Positions 24,774 through 31,889 of a stretch of DNA of 64,000 nt are shown in pieces (the stretch's first letter is position 1; each line of letters opens with the position of its first letter). The notes beneath the pieces were generated by a model that was not told where the DNA came from, did not search any database, and saw only the letters and a program-made list of their open reading frames with translations. The translations under genes and the position numbers were made by a program. The DNA lies in the NCBI RefSeq assembly GCF_030718205.1, contig NZ_JAUZQF010000014.1, positions 124,001 to 188,000 on the forward strand, written 5' to 3'. Source of the DNA: Nonomuraea turcica (lineage in GTDB: Bacteria > Actinomycetota > Actinomycetes > Streptosporangiales > Streptosporangiaceae).

Positions 24774-25618
24774 CTAACCAGCAGGCAGATCCGGGGCGAC
24801 GGATTTTCGGATGCGCGTCAGCCCAGAGCGGGGGATCTCTGCGGGCAGATCCGGCTGTGACGGGATCTCGGTGCGATCGGGTGTAGCGGGCGCGGCGGCC
24901 TCGTCCAGTGGGACGGTGGCGGCGACCAGCGGACGCGGATCGACCTGACCGGAGGCGTACAGGTCGATGGCTCCCTCGAGGCCGCCGGTGGCGCTGAGCA
25001 CGCCCACGGCGGTCACGTCCTTGAGCACTAGGCGGCGTGTGTCGGCCAGGCTGGGCTCGGCGGACAGGCCGATGAAGACGACGTTGCGGCCCGGCTCCAC
25101 GGCCTCGAGCGCGAGCGCGGGAGCGCCGGACCCCGTCGAGGCGTCGATCACAGCGTCGAACCTCGATGACGGCTCCGGAGGCGTCGTCCAGGTGCGGGTG
25201 AAGCCGAGCGAGCGGGCGAACGCCGGCGAGCGCCGGGCGCCACCGCGGCGGCGCGGACCGCCCGCAACGCGTTCCCGCCCGGCTCCACCAGCGCGCCGAG
25301 CACCGGATCGACCGGGCCGGGCAGCGGCTGGAGCGCCCGAACGGGCACGGGAAGCCGTTCGGCCAGCGCTCCCGGCCAGCCGCTGCGCACGCCGATCTCG
25401 TATCGGTCGGCGCACAGGTGCCGGCGGCCCGCCAAGCACCGCGCGCAGCCGCCGCACCCCAGCATGCTGTCGCCGGTCACCCGGCGCCCGACCCTGGCGG
25501 GATCCACGCCCTCGCCGGCCCGCTCCACCTCGACCACCACCCCACCGGGCCCCGGCACGGGCGGCTCCACTTCCTGGACCTCCGCGCGTCCTGGACCGGT
25601 GAAGACGAAGGCACGCAT
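24774..25618 (-). pseudogene. Decayed zinc-type alcohol dehydrogenase
   Basis: From ATG 25618 the frame encodes a typical start (MRAFVFTGPGRAEVQEVEPPVPGPGG) but jumps directly from VEVERAG to EGVDPARVGRRVTGD, missing about 45 residues that should hold the catalytic Cys and the GHE motif. It continues through the structural-zinc loop (CGGCARCLAGRRHLC) and ALVEPGGNALRAVRAA. After that the family sequence moves to another frame (SLGFTRTWTTP...FDAVIDASTGSGAPA...VVFIGLSAEPSLADTRRLVLKD) read to about 24900, with the GxGxxG nucleotide loop lost, and the true C-terminus is missing. At least two deletions and a frameshift are needed to explain this, so it is a pseudogene. An intact relative lies at 26487-27521. 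Confidence 0.85.
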
Positions 25619-25669
25619 GCGTTACCGCAGCACCACCGGCGCAGAGAACAGCGCTCGGTCCGCCGGTGG

Positions 25670-26056
25670 TTATCCCTGGGCCGCTATCTGGATGAGGTTG
25701 CCGCAGGTGTCGTCGAAGACGGCCGTGGTGACCGGTCCCATGACCGTCGGCTCCTGCGTGAAGCGCACGCTGAGGCCCTTCAGACGCTCGTACTCCTTAT
25801 GCACGTCCGACACCGCGAACGAGGTCATCGGGATGCCGTCCGCCACCAGTGCCTCCTTGAAGGGCGGCACGGCGGGGTGGCTGGAGGGCTCGAGGACGAG
25901 TTCGGTGCCGTCCACGTCGTCCGGTGACACGACGGTCAGCCAGCGGTCCTCACCCAGCGGGACGTCGTGCTTGACCGTGAAGCCCAGCACGTCGGTGTAG
26001 AAGCGCATGGCCTGTTCTTGATCGTCCACGAATACGCTGGACAGGTGGATCTTCAT
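25670..26056 (-). CDS. Glyoxalase/VOC superfamily protein
   Basis: The 128-residue product starts at ATG 26056 (AAGGAG 5 nt upstream), overlapping the ArsR stop by ATGA. It shows the paired beta-alpha-beta-beta-beta modules of the VOC fold: SSVFVDDQEQAMRFYTDVLGF at the start and FAVSDVHKEYERLKG in the middle, ending with FDDTCGNLIQIAAQ. Members act on small electrophiles or bind drugs. Translational coupling with an ArsR repressor is a recurring arrangement for such genes. Confidence 0.9.
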   Translation of the reverse strand: MKIHLSSVFVDDQEQAMRFYTDVLGFTVKHDVPLGEDRWLTVVSPDDVDGTELVLEPSSHPAVPPFKEALVADGIPMTSFAVSDVHKEYERLKGLSVRFTQEPTVMGPVTTAVFDDTCGNLIQIAAQG

Positions 26057-26340
26057 GGTGACTCCTTCGGGGCGCGCCTGAGCCATCGGTCGACAATGGG
26101 CTCGAGCGGCGCCGTATTGATGAAGTGGAATTTGTAGCGGCCTTCGCGGCGCGTCTCCACCAGGCCGGCGGCTTCCAAAACGTCCAGGTGCTGGGAGATC
26201 GCCTGCCGCGAGGAGCCGAGTTGGTATTTCATCGCCAGGCGCGTACAGATTTCGAACAAGGTCTGCCCGTCCTTCTCGGTCAGCTCGTCGAGGATCTTGC
26301 GCCGGGTGGAGTCGACCAAGGCCTTGAACACGTCGCCCAC
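26053..26340 (-). CDS. ArsR-family repressor paired with the VOC protein
   Basis: I start at GTG 26340. A promoter with TTGACA (26372-26377) and TATCGT (26348-26353) predicts transcription to begin at about this codon, so the message is probably leaderless; TTG 26358 would lie upstream of that. The product is 95 residues: FKALVDSTRRKILDELTEKDGQTLFEIC, then the recognition helix SRQAISQHLDVLEAAGLV and a wing with RREGRYKFHF. No metal-binding cysteines in the usual places are seen, so the signal is probably organic. It represses itself and the VOC gene. Confidence 0.88.
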   Translation of the reverse strand: MGDVFKALVDSTRRKILDELTEKDGQTLFEICTRLAMKYQLGSSRQAISQHLDVLEAAGLVETRREGRYKFHFINTAPLEPIVDRWLRRAPKESP

Positions 26341-26347
26341 GGACCCC

Positions 26348-26377
26348 ACGATAGGCAAGTAGCGACTTGCATGTCAA
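26348..26377 (-). promoter_or_regulatory. ArsR/VOC promoter with the operator inside its spacer
   Basis: On the minus strand, TTGACA (26377-26372) and TATCGT (26353-26348) are 18 bp apart. The spacer contains a perfect inverted repeat GCAAGT-AGCG-ACTTGC at 26355-26370. A repressor bound there would cover both promoter elements. Transcription should start at about 26340. Confidence 0.75.
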
Positions 26378-26486
26378 TGCGGGGCGTCTTTAACGACAAC
26401 GGACCTGGAGCAGACGTGCCGATCACGCGATCTCGGCCGACCCCGGGTACCTGTGACGACGGGAGAATCACGACGGGGAGGCCCTC

Positions 26487-27521
26487 ATGCGAGCAACCTT
26501 GATCTACGGTGCCCGTGACGTTCGCGTGGAGGAGGTCCCCGACCCGAAGATCCAGCACCCCACGGACGCCGTGGTGCGCGTGCTGCGCTCATGCATCTGC
26601 GGCAGCGACCTGTGGCCGTACGGGGCGAGGCCCGCCACCGAGCTGGGCGAACGCATCGGCCACGAGTTCCTCGGCGTGGTGGAGGACGTCGGCGCGGAAG
26701 TGTCCCGGCTGAAGACCGGCGACGTGGTGGTGGCGCCGTTCGTGTGGTCGGACAACACCTGCGACTTCTGCCGCGAGGGTCTGCAGACGTCCTGCCGGCA
26801 CGGCGGCTTCTGGGCGGCGGACGGCGTGGACGGCGGCCAGGGCGAGGCGGTCCGCGTGCCGCAGGCCGAGGGCACCCTGGTCAAGCTGCTCGTCGGCGAG
26901 GACTCCCCGCTGCTGCCGTCCCTGCTCGCCCTGTCGGACGTGCTCCCCACCGGCCACCACTGCGCGGTGACGGCCGGCGTCGGGCTGCACACCTCGGTGA
27001 CGGTGATCGGCGACGGCGCGGTCGGGCTGTGCGCGGTGCTCGCGGCCAAGAGGCTCGGCGCCGAGCGCATCATGCTCATGGGCCGGCACAAGGGCCGCAC
27101 CGCTCTGGGGCGAGAGTTCGGCGCCACCGACGTCGTCGCCGAGCGGGGCGAGGAGGGCGTCGAACGGGTGCGTGAGCTGACCGGAGGCGACGGCACCCAC
27201 GCGGTGCTGGAGTGTGTCGGCACCAAAGAGGCGATCGTGACGGCTTTCGCCGTGGCCCGCGACGGCGGAGCGGTGAGCCGGGTCGGTGTGCCGCAGTATG
27301 AGCAGGTGCCGATGGGATTTGCCGAGTTCCTGCGCAACCTCACCCTGACCGGCGGGGTGGCGCCGGCTCGCGCTTACATCGAGGAGTTGCTTCCCGAGGT
27401 GCTCGACGGGACGATCGAGCCCGGCCGTGTCTTCGACCGCACGGTCGGCCTGGACGACGTGCCGGACGGTTATCGGGCGATGGCCGCCCGCGAGGCGCTG
27501 AAGGTCCTCATCCGTCCCTGA
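26487..27521 (+). CDS. Zinc-dependent alcohol dehydrogenase
   Basis: The 344-residue product starts at ATG 26487 with GGGGAGG upstream. Catalytic-zinc residues are in SCICGSDLWPY and RIGHEFLGVVEDVG; the structural-zinc loop is reduced (CDFCREGLQTSCRHGG). The nucleotide fold carries VIGDGAVGLCAV (about 172-183). A GFWAADGVDGGQGEAVRVP segment is typical of the TDH-like group. It oxidises an alcohol with NAD(P); the substrate is unknown. It is the intact relative of the decayed gene at 24774-25618. Confidence 0.9.
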   Translation: MRATLIYGARDVRVEEVPDPKIQHPTDAVVRVLRSCICGSDLWPYGARPATELGERIGHEFLGVVEDVGAEVSRLKTGDVVVAPFVWSDNTCDFCREGLQTSCRHGGFWAADGVDGGQGEAVRVPQAEGTLVKLLVGEDSPLLPSLLALSDVLPTGHHCAVTAGVGLHTSVTVIGDGAVGLCAVLAAKRLGAERIMLMGRHKGRTALGREFGATDVVAERGEEGVERVRELTGGDGTHAVLECVGTKEAIVTAFAVARDGGAVSRVGVPQYEQVPMGFAEFLRNLTLTGGVAPARAYIEELLPEVLDGTIEPGRVFDRTVGLDDVPDGYRAMAAREALKVLIRP

Positions 27522-27567
27522 GGACCTTGGGGGTGGCGAACGGGGAGACGCCACCCCCGGCGTCCTC
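27520..27567. terminator. Bidirectional hairpin terminator
   Basis: A perfect 10-bp stem (27529-27538 with 27549-27558) is nested in an outer 6-bp stem (27520-27525 with 27562-27567). It lies between two convergent genes. Confidence 0.8.
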
Positions 27568-27590
27568 GACCGTGGGCCGGGGCAAGGGTG

Positions 27591-28376
27591 TCAGACGGCG
27601 GGGCGGCCCAGGTCACGCAGCTCCTCGGGGGTCAGCGCGGAGACGTTCTCGTCGACCGGGACGTCGGTGTACTGGTGGATGGTCCACGACTTCCAGTCGG
27701 CGGGCGGGGTGAGCGCGCCCTTGGGCTTGCTGTAGTGGGCGACCCACAGCGGATACTCGGCCAGGCCCTTGCCGTAGGTGTCGGCGAAGTTCCAGCCGCT
27801 GTAGAACATCGGGGTGACCCCGGTCTTGGCCTTGACGTGCGACAACCACGCCTTCGCCCAGGCGTTGACCTCGCCTGCGGACTCGCCGTCGGTGGTCTCC
27901 AGGTCCAGGACCAGCAGGTCGCCCTGCTTGGCGGGCTGGGAGTTCACCACGGACAGGAAGTGCTCCGCCTCGGCGATGGGGTCGTTGCCGGGGTGGCCGT
28001 AGTGGTAGGCCCCGCGCACGATCTGCTTCTTGTCGAGCTCGCGCCAGTGCCTGGCGAACGAGGCGTCACGGAAGCTCGTGCCCTCGGTGGCCTTGATGAT
28101 GCCGAACTGGGCCGAGCTCGCGCTCCAGTCGTACAGCGGCTCGTGGTTGGAGATGTCCAGGCCGAAGGCCAGGGATCGGGACGCGGGCTGAGCCTCGTGC
28201 ACCGGACTGTGCTTAGGGGATGAGGCGATGGCGGTGCCGACCACACCCGTGAGTGCGGCGGTTGCGGCCAGGATCGCGCCACCGACGGCGAGGCTGAGCG
28301 TCTTCCTGGGAAGGTCGAGACGGTTCTTGAGGGACTTGAGGGAATGGGCGACTGCGGCAAGCCGGGGCTTGGACAT
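27591..28376 (-). CDS. GH25 lysozyme-like muramidase under riboswitch control
   Basis: The 261-residue product starts at ATG 28376 with AAGGAG 10 nt upstream. An N-terminal basic region and one hydrophobic stretch (about 27-52) give a signal peptide or anchor. The catalytic GH25 domain (about 72-255) begins with FGLDISNHEP and carries DLETTDG with the acidic catalytic residues, plus FYSGWNF and PLWVAHY. It would cleave the glycan of peptidoglycan outside the cell. Its leader holds a ydaO-type c-di-AMP riboswitch, as do several actinomycete hydrolase genes. Confidence 0.92.
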   Translation of the reverse strand: MSKPRLAAVAHSLKSLKNRLDLPRKTLSLAVGGAILAATAALTGVVGTAIASSPKHSPVHEAQPASRSLAFGLDISNHEPLYDWSASSAQFGIIKATEGTSFRDASFARHWRELDKKQIVRGAYHYGHPGNDPIAEAEHFLSVVNSQPAKQGDLLVLDLETTDGESAGEVNAWAKAWLSHVKAKTGVTPMFYSGWNFADTYGKGLAEYPLWVAHYSKPKGALTPPADWKSWTIHQYTDVPVDENVSALTPEELRDLGRPAV

Positions 28377-28386
28377 GGGGTATTGA

Positions 28387-28505
28387 CTCCTTGCTTCCAT
28401 ACCGCCTACCGGGCTAGCTGGCGGGTTCGGGCGTGGAAGTGCCCGACGCGCGCAGAAAGGTGGGGATCCCCGGCTCCGCGAGGCGCGGATTCGGCGGCCG
28501 AACGC
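28387..28505 (-). ncRNA. c-di-AMP riboswitch (ydaO/yuaA type), shortened core
   Basis: Reading the minus strand, the 58 nt from 28444 to 28387 match the plus-strand riboswitch at 29031-29088 in 54 positions, including the diagnostic CCCGAACCCG and GGTAGGCGG blocks. The 5' part also matches (GCCGCCGAAT at 28498-28489, then GGGGA). Between them the element is 26 nt shorter than its partner and has no counterpart of GGGGTGAATC. It may be a compact variant or may have lost ligand binding. Confidence 0.75.
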
Positions 28506-28945
28506 CATCCCAGGGATCCCCTCGGGAGGCGCGGTCCGGTCAACAAAACGGCAACGACGGTGACGACAGTTCGCCACAACGTATACCGCGATTACGCAAA
28601 AGGTATATATCTATCCTCAGATAGCGCAAGCGGGGCCCAATGCATTCCCGTGAGGCTGTGACCAGGCACGCAGCGCCCGCCGTGACGGTTCCTGGCCGGG
28701 CAGAGGTCGCCGTTGCCGGGCGCCTTTGGAAAACCCCGTCAAGGGCCCGGAGTAGGTAAAGAATTTCGCCTCGATCGCCTATGTCATAGGGCATTCTGTT
28801 GCCTGCTCCCCATCGGGGTTTGCATCTCTCTATGCCGTTCGCTTACCTTTAGGACTCAGGGCGTACGCCTGGCAGTGCCGCGTAACGTCCTCCGTATTGC
28901 CGAGACCGCGTCTCATCGGCATGGACCTTCGAGTCCGTGACCATG
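28506..28945. other. Divergent promoter region between two riboswitch leaders
   Basis: About 440 bp without a gene. It is locally A/T-rich (28580-28625 and 28725-28860) for this genome and must hold two promoters firing outward. A perfect inverted repeat CTATC-CTCA-GATAG sits at 28611-28624. Small open frames here have no ribosome sites and I do not support them. Confidence 0.6.
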
Positions 28946-29088
28946 ACGCGGCCGCCGAATTCGCAATCTGCGGAACCGGGGACCCACTTCATCTGGGGTG
29001 AATCGGCGCGCTCGACACGAGCGCCCCGTAGGGCACTTCCACGCCCGAACCCGTCAGCTAACCCGGTAGGCGGCATGGAAGCTAGGAG
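28946..29088 (+). ncRNA. c-di-AMP riboswitch (ydaO/yuaA type) before the CHAP gene
   Basis: The order of conserved blocks fits the family as I know it: CGGAACCGGGGACCC (28971-28985), GGGGTGAATC (28995-29004), GTAGGGC (29028-29034), CGCCCGAACCCG (29042-29053), CAGCTAACC, GGTAGGCGG and a closing ATGGAAGC. In Streptomyces this riboswitch lowers expression of cell-wall hydrolases when c-di-AMP is high. AGGAG at its 3' edge (29084-29088) is the only ribosome-site candidate for the next gene. Confidence 0.88.
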
Positions 29089-29100
29089 CATCTTTCACCC

Positions 29101-29769
29101 ATGGCCAAGAACGTCTTCGCTCGTGCCCTGACGTCCGCAAGCCTCTCCCTGGTCGCCGCCGGGATGACCGCGACGGTCGTCGCCGGATCCCCGGCCTTCG
29201 CCGCCGACCAGCAGTCCACGCAACCCGCGCGGTCCAACCTGCCCGCCTCCCAGGCCATCCCGCAAAAGGGCGCCGGCCAGGTGAGCGCCGACACCGTACT
29301 GAAGATCGCCGAGTCGCAGATCGGCGTGAGCGAGAACGCCGCCGGCGGCGGCACCCCGTTCCACAGCTGGTACATGTCCTCCCCGCGGGCAGCCGAGACC
29401 GTCGCCCGCGACGGCGGCAGCCTGCAGGCCTACGCCAACGCCCCCTGGTGCGCCATGTTCATCTCCTGGGTCGGCGAGCAGGCCGGCGCCCGCCCCACCA
29501 TGGGCTGGGACGCCTACACCGTCAGCTACGCCAAGTGGTTCCAGGCCAACAAGCACTGGGGCACCGAGGCCAAGCCCGGCGCCGTCGTCTTCTACGACTG
29601 GAACGGCCAGGGCACCGACGGCATCGACCACGTCGGCATGGTCAAGAAGGACAACGGCGACGGCACCATCACCGCGATCGAGGGCAACACCGGCAACGGC
29701 AAGGTCGAGCAGCGCATCCGGCCCAAGTCCCACGTCGTGGGCTACGGCTACCCCGAGTACAAGGCCTGA
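29101..29769 (+). CDS. Secreted CHAP-domain cell-wall hydrolase
   Basis: The 222-residue product starts at ATG 29101. A Sec signal peptide ends after AFA (residue 34), followed by a short linker and a CHAP domain (about 63-220). The catalytic cysteine is C117 in NAPWCAMFISWVG and the histidine H177 in GIDHVGMV; GAVVFYDWNG and AIEGNTG are typical strands. CHAP enzymes act as peptidoglycan amidases or endopeptidases. The riboswitch leader links its expression to c-di-AMP together with the divergent GH25 enzyme. Confidence 0.92.
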   Translation: MAKNVFARALTSASLSLVAAGMTATVVAGSPAFAADQQSTQPARSNLPASQAIPQKGAGQVSADTVLKIAESQIGVSENAAGGGTPFHSWYMSSPRAAETVARDGGSLQAYANAPWCAMFISWVGEQAGARPTMGWDAYTVSYAKWFQANKHWGTEAKPGAVVFYDWNGQGTDGIDHVGMVKKDNGDGTITAIEGNTGNGKVEQRIRPKSHVVGYGYPEYKA

Positions 29770-29787
29770 CCCAGGTCGCCAGAGAGT

Positions 29788-29822
29788 ACGGGTGGTGCAG
29801 GAAGGACTCCTGCGCCACCCGT
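29788..29822 (+). terminator. Rho-independent terminator after the CHAP gene
   Basis: A 15-bp stem (29788-29802 with 29808-29822, one G-T pair) closes a 5-nt loop and is followed by a TTGCTTTTG tract. Confidence 0.88.
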
Positions 29823-29844
29823 TGCTTTTGCGCCCCTTAGCCAC

Positions 29845-30750
29845 TCACCAGCCCAGTTCGTCGCATCCTTGATGATCGGTCGGCTCGACCTGCAGGGTGG
29901 CGTGGGCGATGTGATGGCGGCGCAGCAGCACGTCGCGGGCCCGGTCCAGGACGGCGTGGTTGTCGTTCGGGTCGCTGGTGACCAGGTGGGCGGTGGCCAC
30001 GTTCATGCCGGAGGTGAGCGTCCACAGGTGGAGGTCGTGGACGTCGCATACGCCGTCGATGGCGGACAGGTCGGTCGCGACCGCGGTGGCGTCGACGCCC
30101 TCCGGCACGTGCTGACCCAGCACGGCGAAGACCTGGCGGCCGAGGGAGACGGCGCGGACGGCGACGAAGGCGCCGATGGCCAGGGCGACGAGGGTGTCCC
30201 AGACAGGCTGACCGGTGGTGGCGACGAGCCAGCCGGCGACGATGACGCCGGCCGAGCCCGCGGTGTCGGCCACGACCTCCAGGTAGGCGCCCTTCACGTT
30301 GAGGCTCTCGGCGGCGCCCGACCGCAGGAGGAGCAGGGCCACGACGTTGACGATCAGGCCGATCGCACCGACGACGAGCATCGGCCCGGAGGACACCTCG
30401 GCCGTGCCGCCGATGCGGCTGATGGCCTCGATGACGACGTAGACGGCGACACCGAGCATCATGGCCACGGCCAGCAACGAGGCGAACACCTCCGCCCGGT
30501 AGGAGCCGTAGCTGCGCCGGCCGGTGGTGTCGGGCCGGGTGGCGATGCGCGTGGCGACCAGCGCGGCGCCGAGGGTGACCACGTCGGCCGCCATGTGCCC
30601 GGCGTCCGACAACAGGGACAGCGATCCCGACAGCAGCCCGAAGACGAGCTCGACGATGAAGAACAGGCCGATGAGCACGAAGGAGACGGCCAGCCGCCAG
30701 CGGTGGCGGCCGCCGGCGTGGCCATGTCCGTGTCCGTGCCCGGCGCTCAT
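29845..30750 (-). CDS. Cation diffusion facilitator (CzcD/ZitB-like zinc exporter)
   Basis: The 301-residue product has a His-rich N-terminus (HGHGHGHAGG), six membrane helices and the transport-site pairs SDAGHMAAD (helix 2) and EVVADTAGS (helix 5), where HxxxD appears as H and D; the C-terminal domain has VHDLHLWTLTSG and further histidines. CDF proteins export Zn2+ and sometimes Cd2+ or Co2+ in exchange for protons. The ArsR/SmtB gene upstream and the dyad at 30870-30883 indicate metal-responsive repression. Confidence 0.92.
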   Translation of the reverse strand: MSAGHGHGHGHAGGRHRWRLAVSFVLIGLFFIVELVFGLLSGSLSLLSDAGHMAADVVTLGAALVATRIATRPDTTGRRSYGSYRAEVFASLLAVAMMLGVAVYVVIEAISRIGGTAEVSSGPMLVVGAIGLIVNVVALLLLRSGAAESLNVKGAYLEVVADTAGSAGVIVAGWLVATTGQPVWDTLVALAIGAFVAVRAVSLGRQVFAVLGQHVPEGVDATAVATDLSAIDGVCDVHDLHLWTLTSGMNVATAHLVTSDPNDNHAVLDRARDVLLRRHHIAHATLQVEPTDHQGCDELGW

Positions 30751-30869
30751 CCGGTGACCTCGCCGTCTCGAGAGCCTGCATGCATGCGAACGCTGCCGGA
30801 CAGGTCGAGCCGCACGTCGGCGGACCGGTGGCGGGCGGGCCGGCCTGCGCTCTCAACTCCTGAATAGCT

Positions 30870-30883
30870 GTTCACATATGAAC
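30870..30883. promoter_or_regulatory. Candidate ArsR/SmtB operator before the CDF gene
   Basis: GTTCA-CATA-TGAAC is a perfect inverted repeat in the 201-bp gap between the arsR and CDF genes; TGAA/TTCA-type dyads are usual for SmtB-family repressors. A shorter TGAA-N6-TTCA lies at the arsR start (about 31357-31370). Confidence 0.65.
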
Positions 30884-30951
30884 GATAGCGACATCTGTCA
30901 CGGGCCTGTCAACACGACGGGCTGTCGGCCGCCGCCGAGCCGCATGCGAGC

Positions 30952-31371
30952 TCAGCCCTGCTTGCGCTCGTCGCGTTCAGGATGGATGGCCTGCGTGTGC
31001 TCGGTGTGCGCCACCGCCAGATCCAGAAGCATCCGGACATGCGCGTCGTCGAGCCGGTAGTAGGCCATCCGGCCGGCCCGCCGCACCGACACCACGCGAT
31101 GCGCCCGAAGCAGCCGCAGCGCGTGTGAGGTGGCCGATTCGCTCAGCCCGCTCACCACGGCGAGATCGCAGACGCACAGCTCGCCCTCCAGCAGCGCCAG
31201 CAAGAGCCGCAACCGGCCGGGATCGGACAGCAGGCCGAACACATCCGCGGTGTCCGCCAGATCACCGTCACCGGGCATGCGCGAGCGCACCACCGCGACC
31301 CGCTCGGCGTCCACCACCCGGGTGCTGCAGCTCTCCAGATCCGACACCTGGTTATTTGAAGAAGCCTTCAT
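30952..31371 (-). CDS. ArsR/SmtB metal-sensing repressor
   Basis: The 139-residue product contains a winged helix (about 45-110) with ELCVCDLAVVSGLSESATSHALRLLRAH. Metal ligands of both known kinds are visible: a cysteine pair in ELCVCDL (alpha-3 site, as in CadC/ArsR), an N-terminal Cys near 15, and DAHVRMLLDLAVAHTEH (alpha-5 type site of SmtB). It probably represses the CDF exporter until zinc or cadmium binds. Which site is used cannot be read off. Confidence 0.9.
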   Translation of the reverse strand: MKASSNNQVSDLESCSTRVVDAERVAVVRSRMPGDGDLADTADVFGLLSDPGRLRLLLALLEGELCVCDLAVVSGLSESATSHALRLLRAHRVVSVRRAGRMAYYRLDDAHVRMLLDLAVAHTEHTQAIHPERDERKQG

Positions 31372-31498
31372 ACGTCAACCTTAGGCCACGCCGGAAAAGA
31401 TGCCGAGGCCCCGGATGCCGGCCTTCCCTCGGTGCTACGGCTGATGCAAGGTGGGGAGGAACCTCAAAGTTGTCCTTGCCCAGCTGAGAGGAGCGATC

Positions 31499-31693
31499 AT
31501 GCAGGCGAACGTCGGTGACATTCTGCTCGTGCACGGCCACGTCGTCGGTCAGAAAGACAGGAAGGGCCAGATCATCGAGGTCCGCGGCGCCGGCGGCTCG
31601 CCGCCTTTCGTCGTCCGCTACGACGACGGGCACGAGCAGCTCGTCTTCCCGGGCCCGGACGCGGTGGTGATGCCGCCAGGCGACGCGTCCTGA
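31499..31693 (+). CDS. DUF1918 small protein
   Basis: The 64-residue product starts at ATG 31499, with GAGGAG 5 nt upstream. It is a small beta-barrel-like protein: VGDILLVHG at the start, KGQIIEVRG, then VRYDDGHEQLVFPGPDAVV. DUF1918 proteins are common in actinomycetes and have no known function; the fold resembles SH3-like domains. Confidence 0.88.
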   Translation: MQANVGDILLVHGHVVGQKDRKGQIIEVRGAGGSPPFVVRYDDGHEQLVFPGPDAVVMPPGDAS

Positions 31694-31889
31694 CGCCGCT
31701 GCGGGAGTCCGTTGACCCTGGGCGGGCTCGCCGCGGCTGCGTCCGTACCACTCCTGAGGGGCCTGCGGTTCTCCCCGGAGGTTGGAGTTCCATTTCCGTG
31801 ACGGTTTGACTACCGGTGAGGAAATATGGTCGTCTCGTGACCATTGTTTCTGATGGGATGAATTAGACCGGTCCGGGGGAGAAAGCTTC

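Noticed and set aside
28344..28661. Small open frames inside the GH25 leader
   Set aside because: They overlap conserved riboswitch blocks and lack ribosome sites.
30840..30951. Small gene between the CDF and ArsR genes
   Set aside because: The short open frame has no ribosome site and covers the operator-like dyad; the region is better explained as promoter.
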